In this document: positions 9,612 through 19,108 of the stretch, one piece after another
How positions within the stretch are numbered: position 1 is the stretch's first letter
Layout: every line of letters begins with the position of its first letter
NCBI RefSeq assembly: GCF_030244015.1
Contig: NZ_JASSYX010000002.1
Location: forward strand, 1 to 64,000
DNA: 64,000 nucleotides
Origin: Pedobacter ginsengisoli
GTDB taxonomy: Bacteria > Bacteroidota > Bacteroidia > Sphingobacteriales > Sphingobacteriaceae
Reading direction: 5' to 3'
Position numbers and translations under genes: made by a program
The notes under the pieces: model-generated
The model's database searches: none
Seen by the model: only the letters and a program-made list of their open reading frames with translations
Told to the model about the DNA's origin: nothing

Positions 9612-10898
9612 TTATTTTATTTGTGTGTTTGTGTGTTTGTTCTGATAGATATATAAATCTGGGTTTTTTAACTTAACAACAAGTTCTTTACGCCCTTTCA
9701 TAGCGCTTGCTTCATCTTGAAACGTTGCGACACTGATCTTTATTCTGCGTTTACCCGGAACCTTAGGAATTACTTTTGCAGTAACGCCAATTGCCTTCAT
9801 CTGTGTAATGAACCAGTCGGCCTCTTTCTGGTTGATCACAGAGGCTCCAATGACTTCCCACGTGGTCACAGTGTCTGTACTTGAAGCCTGGTTTGGTGCG
9901 GCAGCAGTCTCTTTTAAAGAATCGGGGTTAACAATTGCCGTTTGAGCCGTCCTCAAAATACTGTCTGCTTTTGCAGCAGAATCAATCTTTAACTGATTGA
10001 GGTTTGCAACCGGACCTTTTGTTTGTCCTTGTTCTTTTCCAGCTTCGCCCTTAAAGAGCTCTGGTTTTATAAAATATGCGGCTACACCGATGGCTAAAAG
10101 AATAGCGCCGGCGACAATAACCTTAATATATATTGGTGTTGCTGGTTTATGCTCATTTTCTGCTTCCTCCGGACCGCTTGCAGATTCAATCTGATCAACC
10201 TTATGGGTCTTGTCAAAATTCCAGTAATGACCTGCCTTTGCCTCAGCTGCAGGAACCTCGTCTTCAAGAACAGCAGTGTCCTCAGCCGGATCTTCTTCCA
10301 AACGTTCTGCTGTTTCTATAAACAGGGGAGATACAGGTTTTTTCTGATGTTTAATCTCAGATATTTCATCATACACAGGCTGTTCGTCAGATTCAGCGGT
10401 TCCATCACTCAGATCAGCGTTGTGATCTTCCAAATCTAAGCGTTCATGAAAATGTTCTTCCTGTTCCTTTGCATAAGTTTCCTCCTCTTGAGCGGACTCC
10501 TCTTTAAAAGAAGGCAGTCCATAAAATTCAAACCCTAAATTTACTGCTCCGGAAGGAGAGAGGGCTACTCCGTTATCCGAAGCCAAAAGCCGGCCCAGCT
10601 CACCAAGATCAGCTTCCCGGTTGTCTTTTACCTGCCGGCGCAGTTCCTCAGCAAATTGTTCTATATAGTAAGATGAGGAGTCGAAAGAAATATTTTTCTT
10701 TTTGCTGATGAATTCTGTCAGAGCCTTGGTTTCCTTTACTTCTTCAGTAAATTCAAGTGCATAGCTCGGGGGTAAAAAAGAATGCGTCTGCGCATCATAT
10801 CTTCCCGGAGATTTCTTTTTATAAATGGTACCCAGCCCAGGGATCCCGACTTCTTTTCGGGTTCTGATAAGCTCGGTAAGGTATGATAAGATCTCCAT
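9612..10898 (-). CDS. HU-CCDC81 and SPOR domain membrane protein
   Basis: 428 residues from the MEIL start, chosen because the HU fold begins there; an upstream in-frame ATG at 10934 would add 12 residues. The N-terminus carries two HU-like domains of the bacterial CCDC81 type (about 1-60 with GIPGLGTIYKK, and about 65-130 with LGELGRLL and GFEFYGLPSF). Then follow an acidic low-complexity stretch, one membrane helix (about 256-277), a linker and a C-terminal SPOR domain (about 345-420), the peptidoglycan-binding domain of divisome proteins. Topology would put the HU domains in the cytoplasm and SPOR in the periplasm. It lies between a beta-barrel gene and exbB. It may connect nucleoid or cytoplasmic partners to septal peptidoglycan, but that role is inference; no function for this protein is evident from sequence. 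Confidence 0.85.
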   Translation of the reverse strand: MEILSYLTELIRTRKEVGIPGLGTIYKKKSPGRYDAQTHSFLPPSYALEFTEEVKETKALTEFISKKKNISFDSSSYYIEQFAEELRRQVKDNREADLGELGRLLASDNGVALSPSGAVNLGFEFYGLPSFKEESAQEEETYAKEQEEHFHERLDLEDHNADLSDGTAESDEQPVYDEISEIKHQKKPVSPLFIETAERLEEDPAEDTAVLEDEVPAAEAKAGHYWNFDKTHKVDQIESASGPEEAENEHKPATPIYIKVIVAGAILLAIGVAAYFIKPELFKGEAGKEQGQTKGPVANLNQLKIDSAAKADSILRTAQTAIVNPDSLKETAAAPNQASSTDTVTTWEVIGASVINQKEADWFITQMKAIGVTAKVIPKVPGKRRIKISVATFQDEASAMKGRKELVVKLKNPDLYIYQNKHTNTQIK

Positions 10899-10953
10899 TC
10901 TGGTAAAAATAAATTTTAATTCCGTATCAACCAATTATTAATTAAAAACCCGC

Positions 10954-12651
10954 CTAGAACGAATAACTTATTCCCCCAAAAATATTCATCCCGATGGTTT
11001 GATAATACAGAAACCTGCTGTAGGATGAATCCAGTAAATTGTTAACCTTTATAAATGCCGAGAACTGATTATTTATCTTATAGCTGGCCCCTGCGCCAAG
11101 ATCTACAAATCCCTTTACGGTCACAACCTGCTCATTTAAAGGATCAGGAATCAAATACGGATTGGCGGGTGCCGCCAGGTAAACCTTAGCTTTGCTATCG
11201 TCCTGAATTGCTACAGATGCTGTCAGCGAGATTTGTTTAGTAATATTATACAAGAGATCGGAACTTAGCCGCATTTGCGGTTTGAACCAGCTTTGTGTTT
11301 CCGCTGCAGGTTTGTAGTCCTCAAAATTTAGTCTGCCGGTCCATTTTAAAGCATCACTTACCTGTACAGAAAGCTCACCCTCCAGTCCGATAAGCTTCAT
11401 AGTTCCAAAGTCATAGATTACGTCAAACTTATTAAAGCTGGAAAAGCTGTTTACATAAAGCGGCATGTCTTCGATCCTTTTGTGATAGACCTTCGCCTTA
11501 TATCCAAATCCCGGGCCCCCAGTACCTTTAATCCCGCCGCTGATGCTCAGTTTCTCAACACTGTTTCTGATCTCTATATTGCTGTTTAGCCATGGATTTT
11601 CATCTGTGTACTGCTTCAATGAATTGCGGCTGACATCTCCCTTCACTTCACCAAATATCTGAAGGTAATCCGGTATCAGCGTGAAGTCCGCGGTTACAGC
11701 CGGAAAAATCCTGGTGGATGAAAAATCACCAAATTCCTGTACAAAATTAATCCCGGCATTGATTTTAATGCCATGCGTCTGCAGTCTGATGTAAGGATTC
11801 AGTTTTAAGATATTGTTACTTACGTTTGCGATCGAATCTTTGTTGCCTCCAAATTCTGCAGAAGCTGCAAGCCCCAGATTGAAACTGCTGATCCGTTTGT
11901 TCATGTACCCATTCAAAACAATGGAATTCTCTTTTGCACTGAACTTGTCACTCCAGATATAACCATTTACCTTAGCTGCGTAGCTAAAGGCATCAGGATC
12001 ATCCGTATATTTATTGACTACTTCTCCTTCAGCCTCAAAGAAGTTCAAAGTTTGCTTCTCAGGATTTGGATTCAATGCAGGATTTGCCTCGTCAATACCG
12101 TAAAAATATAAACCATTCCTTTGAAAGTTAACCCTGCCGCTAAGTGTAGCTGTTTCGCCGATACTGCGGCCAAAGATACTTAGTCTTTGCTGGCTCGACT
12201 GTTGTTTATTGAGCTTGCCCGATTGACTTAGGTGCTGTAAATAAGCCCCTGCCTGCATGGCTTCATCCTTCCCGGTATTTACATACGCTTCAGCAAATAT
12301 AGTTTTCGCCGTACCAAAGCCACCTTTTACATAATTATTGATCAGTTCCGCTTCTCTTTCAGCTGCAACTTCCTGAGCCTGCAATTTGTTGATGTCAGAA
12401 TTCAGTTCCAGCTTCCTGTCGGTAAGACTGTAATTGAACCGTGCCTTGTAAGTTTTTACATCGTTCAGATCCGGACTTCTTCTTAATTTTACAGCCTCAG
12501 CCAAAACAGGTTTATAAGGTCTTACCACTTCAATTTCTTCTGTTACTGCTTTTTCCTCCGTCTTGGGTTTTACGGGGTCCTGTGCCATTAAGTGCAGCGT
12601 TCCCGAGGCGATCATTAAAACGGTAGTATATATTATTTTATGAAATCTCAT
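10954..12651 (-). CDS. outer-membrane beta-barrel protein, TonB-receptor-like without plug
   Basis: 565 residues with a signal peptide (1-23, ending LHLMAQ). A charged segment IEVVRPYKPVL near residue 40 is followed by alternating hydrophobic/polar strands to the end, and the last residues (GGISYSF) form a typical barrel C-terminus ending in Phe. No plug domain or carboxypeptidase-like domain is seen, so this is shorter than a transporter-type TonB receptor. Its place between a large TPR protein and the SPOR/ExbB/ExbD/TonB genes suggests it is the outer-membrane end of one complex. Could instead be a porin-like protein; no substrate can be named. Confidence 0.7.
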   Translation of the reverse strand: MRFHKIIYTTVLMIASGTLHLMAQDPVKPKTEEKAVTEEIEVVRPYKPVLAEAVKLRRSPDLNDVKTYKARFNYSLTDRKLELNSDINKLQAQEVAAEREAELINNYVKGGFGTAKTIFAEAYVNTGKDEAMQAGAYLQHLSQSGKLNKQQSSQQRLSIFGRSIGETATLSGRVNFQRNGLYFYGIDEANPALNPNPEKQTLNFFEAEGEVVNKYTDDPDAFSYAAKVNGYIWSDKFSAKENSIVLNGYMNKRISSFNLGLAASAEFGGNKDSIANVSNNILKLNPYIRLQTHGIKINAGINFVQEFGDFSSTRIFPAVTADFTLIPDYLQIFGEVKGDVSRNSLKQYTDENPWLNSNIEIRNSVEKLSISGGIKGTGGPGFGYKAKVYHKRIEDMPLYVNSFSSFNKFDVIYDFGTMKLIGLEGELSVQVSDALKWTGRLNFEDYKPAAETQSWFKPQMRLSSDLLYNITKQISLTASVAIQDDSKAKVYLAAPANPYLIPDPLNEQVVTVKGFVDLGAGASYKINNQFSAFIKVNNLLDSSYSRFLYYQTIGMNIFGGISYSF

Positions 12652-12662
12652 ATTGCTTGGTC

Positions 12663-15600
12663 TTATTTGATTTTTTCTAATTTCTCTTTAGCGGTCGGAA
12701 CAATGTCATCCTTGCCTTCATAGTTGTCTATCAGGCTCAGCAGCGTGCTTTTTGCCTGCAAATTGTCCTTCAGCGCAACATAATTATCAGATAACAGTAT
12801 AAAAGATTTGGCCACCCAGTAATCATGGGAAGGCATATTGTTGATCAGGTCAAAACAAGTTTTTGTAGAAGTTTTATAATCACCCTTTGCATATTGCAGG
12901 AAGGCAAGGTTATATTTCGCCTCGGCACCGGCAACGGTTTTAGTTTTGCTAACCACCGTTGTGAAGGCTTTCGTCGCCTGTGCGGTATCTGCTTTCAGCA
13001 GGTAAGCTTTTCCGGCGTACAGTTCTGAACTGTTCTTTTCCTCTTCAGATGCTTTTTCAGATTCCCTGATCAGTTTCACGTACTTCAGCATGTCGTCGGG
13101 CATATTCAAAGCATCATAAGCCCTGAGCAGATTATTGATTGCATAACTGTAGTGTGCCTTATAATCGGCAGTAGTTTCCAGTCTTTTTAAATAGACAATG
13201 GCCTCATTGTATTTTTTCTGATTCAGGAATACTTCAGAAATACTGACCAGGGAGCGTTCAGTATAGTCACTGGTCCAGTCGTTCAAAATGTATTCATAAT
13301 CAGGCACCGCCTCTAAAGGCCGGCCCAGCTTTACCAGTGATTCCGCCCTGATGAACTTCGCCTCCTTATCATGTATTGCCTTCGGGTATTTATCAAAATA
13401 AGCATTAATGGCTTCAAAAGCACCTTGAAAGTCGCCTTTTAAATAACGGTTGCTCGCTGCCTGAAATACAATACCATCCTGCTCAGCAGCACTGTAGTTG
13501 CCCAGAGGAGTGGAGCTGGCATAAGTAATGAAGCCCTCAGAATCACCCCTGTCTACATAAATGTTTTTAATCGACTCCAGTGCCTGTTTAGCTTCTTCTG
13601 TACTGGCATACTCCCTGATCACTTTTTTAAATGACTCCAGTGCCTCATCATCCTTATCCTGATTGTACTGGACCAGGCCAATCGTCACCAAAGCTCTTGG
13701 CACGTAACTGCTTCTCGGATATTGGCTCACCAGCGTGATCAGGTCAGATTTGGATTTTTCAAAATCCCCCTTGTTGAAATAAGTATAAGCGGTCTCAAAT
13801 CCGGCATCATCTGCATAATTAGAATTTGGATATTGCTTTAACAGGTCCTGCATGGTCGCGATCTTTGCGTCATTCTGGTTCTCCAGGCCCTGGATCATTC
13901 CGCGTTGGAATAATGCATAATCTTCACCCGTAGCACGACTGGCGATAATTTTGTTGTAATTGGCCATTGCGTTGCCATAGCTCTTGCTCACAAAATAAGA
14001 ATCAGCAAGCCTGATGATCGCATCATTTACTGTTTTTTGATCCTTGTCGTTACCACTTAAAAAACGTTCAAAATAATTAGCCGCTTTCACATACTTTTCA
14101 TCTTCAAATGCAGCATAAGCCAGTGCGTAATTGGCGAAATTATATACACCCGTTTTTTTAGCGCCTTCCATGGTTAGAAACGTTTCAAAATGCTTTACCG
14201 CCTCACCAAATTTCCTCAGCTCATAGGATGCCTCAGCTTTCCAGTAAGTGCTCAAAGCGAGGATTTCTTCATCCTGCGGAAATTTTTCAGACCGTAGAAA
14301 CATAGAAAGTGCATTTGGGAAAGCGCGCTCATTGTAGAACTCCAGTCCTCTGAAATAGGTAGCCTTCTGATAGGCCTCCTTCGCTTCAGGCGATTTATTT
14401 TGCAGAGGCTCTAAAATGTCAACCGCAACCTGGTAGTTTTTGCTGGTCAGTAAAATCTCACCCAGCAGTGTTTTTGCTTCATTGATCTTCCTTGAATTGG
14501 GGAATTGCTTTAAAAAGTTTTGAATAGATTCCAGCGCCTGCTGATTAAAATCCAGCTCATAGCTCAGCCGCGTATAGTTCAGCCACGCTTCCTCCTGCAC
14601 AACCTTATCAAAATCAAGTCTTGATGCCCTGAAAAATGCACTTCTGGCTTTTTCTTTATTTTTCAATTCGATGAATGAGCGGCCCAGCGTATACATACCG
14701 CTTTGAAGGTAAACATCATCGGTATCCAGTTTTTCAAGGACAGCAACTGATTCCGTATATTTTTTCTGAAAGAATAAGGAATACCCGTACTGGTAGATGT
14801 ACAAATTGTTCTTCTTACCCGACTTGTCTTTCGCATAAAATTCCTTAAAATACTTTTCGGCATTGATGTAGTCGGATTTAGCAAAGTAAGAAGCCGCGAT
14901 GATGCTCAGCATTTCTGATTCGTACTCCTGCTTGGAACTCTTCAAAATAGGGACCGCATAATTAATTACATCATCATAACGCTCATCCAGATAATACATG
15001 GAAGTGATGTAGTAAGGATAGCTGGCTTCATAAGTAGGAGAGCCCTTCAGTTTTTCGAAGTTGCTGAGTGCAGTTTTATATTCCTTGTTCAGGTAATTGA
15101 TGTACGCAAAATAATAAGTGGCACTTTCCTGAAAGGGAGAATCGTCTTTTTTAACCGCTTCAAACAAAGGTTCCGCTTTCTCTATATCATTTTTCATAAA
15201 GTAAGCATACCCTTGTTTAAACTGATATTCTAAACGCTGCTTTGCAGAAAACAGGTTAGGGTCAGCCTTTCCGAACCACTCGAGTGCTTTCTCATAATTC
15301 TTCTGTGCAAAGTAGGCTTTGCCCACATGAAAATAAGCAAGTTTGGCATTTGGATTCAGCGGGTAGTCTTTGATAAAATTCAGAAAGAGGCTTTCCGCAT
15401 CGTCATTACCAAGTTCCAGGGCGCAAACCGCTGCATAAAATTTAGCATTTTCTTTAAGCAGGGACAGCTCAGCATTACTTTCAGTCTGTGCTCCGGGCCT
15501 TTGCCTGACCTGCTCTACCAGCTTAAACTGCTGTGCGGCGGCTACAAATTTTTCATTATCTAATAACTCTAACCCGGTCTTGTAATTTTTATTGAGGTTA

Positions 15601-15689
15601 ACTAGTATGCTAGACTGCGCAAATGTGGAGGTGACGCCTCCTGCTAGTAACAGCGGAATAAAAAGGTATTTTTTCTGCATTTGTTTCAA
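12663..15689 (-). CDS. large exported TPR-repeat protein
   Basis: 1008 residues with a signal peptide (about 1-24, ending TSTFAQ). Almost the whole mature protein is tetratricopeptide-like repeats, seen as recurring pairs such as AYFHVGKAYFAQKNYEKALEWF, YFVSKSYGNAMANYNKI and AKYNLAFLQYAKGDYKTS (patterns split here). TPR scaffolds of this kind bind partner proteins in the periplasm; an outer-membrane-anchored location is possible but no lipobox is present. It is the first gene of the minus-strand run, 11 bases before the barrel gene. Partners are probably the proteins encoded downstream. Resembles BamD/YbgF-like roles in general form only; no specific function is claimed. Confidence 0.8.
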   Translation of the reverse strand: MKQMQKKYLFIPLLLAGGVTSTFAQSSILVNLNKNYKTGLELLDNEKFVAAAQQFKLVEQVRQRPGAQTESNAELSLLKENAKFYAAVCALELGNDDAESLFLNFIKDYPLNPNAKLAYFHVGKAYFAQKNYEKALEWFGKADPNLFSAKQRLEYQFKQGYAYFMKNDIEKAEPLFEAVKKDDSPFQESATYYFAYINYLNKEYKTALSNFEKLKGSPTYEASYPYYITSMYYLDERYDDVINYAVPILKSSKQEYESEMLSIIAASYFAKSDYINAEKYFKEFYAKDKSGKKNNLYIYQYGYSLFFQKKYTESVAVLEKLDTDDVYLQSGMYTLGRSFIELKNKEKARSAFFRASRLDFDKVVQEEAWLNYTRLSYELDFNQQALESIQNFLKQFPNSRKINEAKTLLGEILLTSKNYQVAVDILEPLQNKSPEAKEAYQKATYFRGLEFYNERAFPNALSMFLRSEKFPQDEEILALSTYWKAEASYELRKFGEAVKHFETFLTMEGAKKTGVYNFANYALAYAAFEDEKYVKAANYFERFLSGNDKDQKTVNDAIIRLADSYFVSKSYGNAMANYNKIIASRATGEDYALFQRGMIQGLENQNDAKIATMQDLLKQYPNSNYADDAGFETAYTYFNKGDFEKSKSDLITLVSQYPRSSYVPRALVTIGLVQYNQDKDDEALESFKKVIREYASTEEAKQALESIKNIYVDRGDSEGFITYASSTPLGNYSAAEQDGIVFQAASNRYLKGDFQGAFEAINAYFDKYPKAIHDKEAKFIRAESLVKLGRPLEAVPDYEYILNDWTSDYTERSLVSISEVFLNQKKYNEAIVYLKRLETTADYKAHYSYAINNLLRAYDALNMPDDMLKYVKLIRESEKASEEEKNSSELYAGKAYLLKADTAQATKAFTTVVSKTKTVAGAEAKYNLAFLQYAKGDYKTSTKTCFDLINNMPSHDYWVAKSFILLSDNYVALKDNLQAKSTLLSLIDNYEGKDDIVPTAKEKLEKIK

Positions 15690-15812
15690 ATATGGTTGGT
15701 ACTAAGATAAATATAGTATTGGGTCTTATGGTTACAAGAAATTAACATGTGTTGATAACACTGGATTAACGAAAAGAAAATAGAATTGGTATAAACGACC
15801 TTTTTTAGTCAT

Positions 15813-16745
15813 CTAATCTCTTTGAGAAGCCAGTAAATAAAGCACAGCCATTCTGATGGCAACGCCGTTTTCTACCTGTTCCAAAATAATAGACTGTTTA
15901 CTGTCTGCTACGTCACTGGTGATCTCCACACCACGGTTTATCGGTCCCGGATGCATGACGATGATCTCTTTGTCAAGGCTGTTCAGAATTTGTTTATTCA
16001 GGCCGTACATCATGGCATATTCTCTGAGAGAGGGAAAATATTTAATGTCCTGCCGTTCCAGCTGAATGCGGAGCATATTGGCCACATCACACCAGTTCAA
16101 AGCTTTAATCAGGTCATGCTCTACTTTTACGCCAAGACTGGAAATGTATTTGGGGATCAAAGTTGTCGGTCCGCAGACCATCACCTCTGCACCCAGTTTC
16201 TGAAGGCAGAGGATGTTAGATATCGCCACCCTTGAATGCAGGATATCGCCAACGATCACCACTTTTTTGCCTGCGACGCTGCCCAGCTTCTGGCGAATTG
16301 AAAAAGCATCCAGCAAAGCCTGGGTCGGATGTTCGTGCGCCCCGTCACCGGCGTTTACAATCTGTGCTTTTATATGCCTGCTTAAGAACTGACCGGCTCC
16401 TGCGTAGGGATGCCTCATCACTACCATGTCCACTTTCATGGCCAGAATATTATTTACGGTATCGATCAGTGTTTCACCCTTGCTTACCGATGAAGAAGAC
16501 GCAGCGAAATTCACCACATCGGCCGAAAGTCTTTTTTCTGCCAGCTCAAATGAAAGCTTGGTACGGGTAGAGTTTTCAAAGAAAATATTTGCTATGGTGA
16601 TGTCACGCAGGGAAGGAACTCTTTTTATTGGCCTGTTGATGACATCTTTAAAGTTATCTGCAGTTTCAAAAATCAATTCAATATCATCGCGGTTAATGTC
16701 CTTTATACCTAGAAGATGTCGGGTTGATAATTTCTCTGCTGCCAT
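15813..16745 (-). CDS. pyrB: aspartate carbamoyltransferase catalytic subunit
   Basis: Condenses carbamoyl phosphate with aspartate in pyrimidine synthesis; 310 residues from the MAAEKLS start at 16745. That start fits the usual length and sits just after the pyrR stop; an in-frame ATG at 16787 would overlap pyrR by 41 bases. Carbamoyl-phosphate binding STRTKLSFE is near residue 45, and the aspartate-loop HPTQALLDAF follows mid-protein; the HPGPINRG motif is near the C-terminus. Follows pyrR directly, as in the pyr operons of many bacteria. No pyrI regulatory subunit gene is adjacent. Confidence 0.96.
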   Translation of the reverse strand: MAAEKLSTRHLLGIKDINRDDIELIFETADNFKDVINRPIKRVPSLRDITIANIFFENSTRTKLSFELAEKRLSADVVNFAASSSSVSKGETLIDTVNNILAMKVDMVVMRHPYAGAGQFLSRHIKAQIVNAGDGAHEHPTQALLDAFSIRQKLGSVAGKKVVIVGDILHSRVAISNILCLQKLGAEVMVCGPTTLIPKYISSLGVKVEHDLIKALNWCDVANMLRIQLERQDIKYFPSLREYAMMYGLNKQILNSLDKEIIVMHPGPINRGVEITSDVADSKQSIILEQVENGVAIRMAVLYLLASQRD

Positions 16746-16746
16746 A

Positions 16747-17295
16747 CTATTTATTGCTTTCTGATAATAAGATAACTTTGTCTTCACCCTCGGTCTCCTT
16801 CCAGCTCACCCTCACCATCTGCGAGTTCAGACTGTCTACCTGGTGCCCGATATAATCAGGCTCGATCGGCAGCTGTCTGGAAAACCTCCTGTCGATCAAC
16901 ACCATGAGCTCTACTTTGGCGGGTCTGCCATAAGCAAGTAAAGCATCCATGGCAGATCTGATCGTCCTGCCTGTCCACAGTACATCGTCTATGAGGATCA
17001 CATTTTTTTCTTCTATAATAAAATCTATGTTATTGCTGCTTGCTGATACGATGCCGTCTTTTCTTCTGAAATCATCTCTGAAAAAAGTAATGTCCAGGTC
17101 GCCTTTTTTTATGGTGTCTTTTCCAAGGATCTTTGAGAGTTCCTGTTGTACCCTGTTGGCAAAGTACGGGCCTCTCGGCTGGATACCGATTAAAACGGTA
17201 TTGGAAAAATCATGGTGATTCTCAATTAACTGGTGACAAAGTCGCTTAATTGTGATCTGGAATTTTTGTCCGTCTAGCAGGATTCTTTTTTGCAT
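16747..17295 (-). CDS. pyrR: PyrR regulator / uracil phosphoribosyltransferase
   Basis: 182 residues, normal PyrR size. The PRPP-binding loop VILIDDVLWTGRTIRSA is near residues 97-113. In other bacteria PyrR binds pyr mRNA in response to UMP and also converts uracil plus PRPP to UMP. It is first in a pyrR-pyrB pair with a good promoter 16 bases before its ATG. Such a short leader leaves no room for an attenuator upstream of pyrR, and the pyrR-pyrB junction is only one base. If regulation by mRNA binding exists here it must act elsewhere. Confidence 0.94.
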   Translation of the reverse strand: MQKRILLDGQKFQITIKRLCHQLIENHHDFSNTVLIGIQPRGPYFANRVQQELSKILGKDTIKKGDLDITFFRDDFRRKDGIVSASSNNIDFIIEEKNVILIDDVLWTGRTIRSAMDALLAYGRPAKVELMVLIDRRFSRQLPIEPDYIGHQVDSLNSQMVRVSWKETEGEDKVILLSESNK

Positions 17296-17311
17296 TGACT
17301 AAATAATTGCA

Positions 17312-17341
17312 CAAATATAGCCAAAAAGTTGTAACCCCAAA
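17312..17341 (-). promoter_or_regulatory. pyrR-pyrB promoter
   Basis: On the minus strand TTTG (17338-17341) and TATATTTG (17312-17319) are 18 bases apart, a good match to the Bacteroidota primary sigma consensus. The -7 box lies 16 bases before the pyrR start codon. Confidence 0.7.
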
Positions 17342-17408
17342 CCCTGAATCAATTTTTAAAAATCTAATTGCCCAAAGCGCTTACACCGGTTAGCACAAGC
17401 ACAGGAGG

Positions 17409-19016
17409 TCAATCAGAAAGGTATCGCTGGCTGTAATTGATTTTCAACAGGTCATAGCGTTTCAGCTGTGTTTTTAACCGTTGCCGAAAATCCCCGTAAT
17501 CTTTCTTCGTTCTTTGGCTCCACAATACTTCGCTCAGGGCGTCCAGTCTGGGGAAAAGCATATATTCTGCTTTAGCGGGGCTGGCAATGTATTCTGACCA
17601 CAAATTGCCCTGGGCGCCCCAAATGTATTTGCTTTCTTCAGCAGTTAATATTGCCGGCACCGGTTCGTAATTATATACCGTACTTAATGGCAGGAATTTA
17701 GCGGCCGTCAGCGAATCCTCTTTCAGAAACTGACTGTGATTAAAATACATAGCGTTCTCCGGAGTCATCACCACCATATGCTTTTGTTTAGCTGCCGCAA
17801 TGCCACCCTTCTCGCCGCGCCAGCTCATTACTATAGCATTAGGTGCCAGCCCGCCGTCTAAAATTTCGTCCCATCCGATAATAGTTTTGCCTTTACTGTT
17901 CACAAATTTTTCTATGCGGTGTATAAAATAACTTTGCAGGGCGCTCTCATCTTTCAGCCCGTTTTCCTTCATGATCTGTTGGGAAATGGCAGATTGTTTC
18001 CACCAGATCTTTGAACCCTCATCACCACCGATATGAATGTATTTAGAAGGGAACAGCTCCATTACTTCAGTTAAAACCTCTTCAAGAAACTTAAAAGTTT
18101 GTTCAGCAGGCTGGAATACATTGTTGAACTTATTAAAGATTCCCCAGGTCTGGGCGACTTCATATTTTTTCGACGGCTCTGTCCCAAATTCAGGATAGGC
18201 GGCTAAAACCGCCATACTATGTGCGGGCATTTCGATTTCCGGAATTACATGAATATAACGGTCTGCCGCATACTTTATCACTTCTTTAACCTCATCCTGA
18301 GTGTAATAACCGCCATATCTGAGCCCGTCATTTCCGGTTCCCGGATACAGGCCCGTTATAGTGCCATTTCGCCATGCACCGATATCTGTCAACTTCGGAT
18401 GCCTTTTGATCTCTATACGCCACCCGTGGTCATCTGTCAGGTGCCAGTGAAAGTAGTTCAATTTATGCATAGCCAGGTAATCGATGTATTTTTTAACAAA
18501 AGCGACATCAAAAAAATGACGGCTGACATCCAGGTGCATGCCTCTGTAGGCAAAACGGGGGTAATCAATAATATTAACCGAAGGTATATCCAGCGGCAGG
18601 CCTTGTTTTACAGGCAACAATTGCAAAAGTGTCTGAACAGCATAAAATATTCCTTCATCGGTTGAAGCATTGATGGTAATGTTTTTATTTAAGACATCCA
18701 GCATATACTGACCAGGATTCTGAGTAGTACTTGCTGTCCTGATCAACCTGATGGTATTCTTTTTCTTTTCATTTACAGCATATGCATCAGTATGCGAGGT
18801 AATGCCATAATATTTCAACAGATGATCCTTCAAATACGCAGCCGACCTTTTGAAAGCAGTATCGCTGATCAGGATCATGGTACCGTTGTCTATGGTAAAC
18901 TTATCACCGGCAGCATTGATATGCAGTTCAGCGGGCTGTGGGATAATTGCCGGGAGCTGAGCCTTCGATGTATTGAACAGCAGGAAGCTGAATATAGCAC
19001 TGAGCAGTATTTTCAT
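17409..19016 (-). CDS. beta-N-acetylhexosaminidase, GH20
   Basis: Exported glycoside hydrolase family 20 enzyme of 535 residues, removing terminal N-acetylglucosamine or galactosamine from chitin fragments, glycans or peptidoglycan pieces. Signal peptide at 1-19 (ending SKAQ). An N-terminal GH20b-like alpha/beta domain (about 20-150) precedes the TIM barrel starting at YRGMHLDVSRHF. The catalytic Asp-Glu pair is in HIGGDEG, and WHLTDDHGWR, GWDEIL and SWRGEKGG are conserved barrel motifs. Stands alone between pyrR and rpsA on the same strand. No carbohydrate-uptake genes lie beside it, so recycling or foraging role is open. Confidence 0.93.
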   Translation of the reverse strand: MKILLSAIFSFLLFNTSKAQLPAIIPQPAELHINAAGDKFTIDNGTMILISDTAFKRSAAYLKDHLLKYYGITSHTDAYAVNEKKKNTIRLIRTASTTQNPGQYMLDVLNKNITINASTDEGIFYAVQTLLQLLPVKQGLPLDIPSVNIIDYPRFAYRGMHLDVSRHFFDVAFVKKYIDYLAMHKLNYFHWHLTDDHGWRIEIKRHPKLTDIGAWRNGTITGLYPGTGNDGLRYGGYYTQDEVKEVIKYAADRYIHVIPEIEMPAHSMAVLAAYPEFGTEPSKKYEVAQTWGIFNKFNNVFQPAEQTFKFLEEVLTEVMELFPSKYIHIGGDEGSKIWWKQSAISQQIMKENGLKDESALQSYFIHRIEKFVNSKGKTIIGWDEILDGGLAPNAIVMSWRGEKGGIAAAKQKHMVVMTPENAMYFNHSQFLKEDSLTAAKFLPLSTVYNYEPVPAILTAEESKYIWGAQGNLWSEYIASPAKAEYMLFPRLDALSEVLWSQRTKKDYGDFRQRLKTQLKRYDLLKINYSQRYLSD

Positions 19017-19047
19017 GTGATTCGGATTGTGTGCGCTTCAAAATTAC

Positions 19048-19081
19048 ACAAAAAAGAGGGCTGTCCAGATGAACAACCCTC
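19048..19081 (-). terminator. intrinsic terminator after rpsA
   Basis: On the minus strand an 11-bp stem (GAGGG arm extended by G-U pairs, 19056-19081) is followed by a T run (CTCTTTTTTGTG). It lies 28 bases past the rpsA stop codon and before the hexosaminidase gene. Confidence 0.75.
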
Positions 19082-19108
19082 TCAATATTTAGATTTAAAG
19101 ATTACAGC

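Noticed and set aside
17296..17408. PyrR-type mRNA attenuator before pyrR
   Set aside because: The promoter lies 16 bases before the ATG, so there is no leader to hold an antiterminator/terminator pair; none is seen in the pyrR-pyrB junction either.
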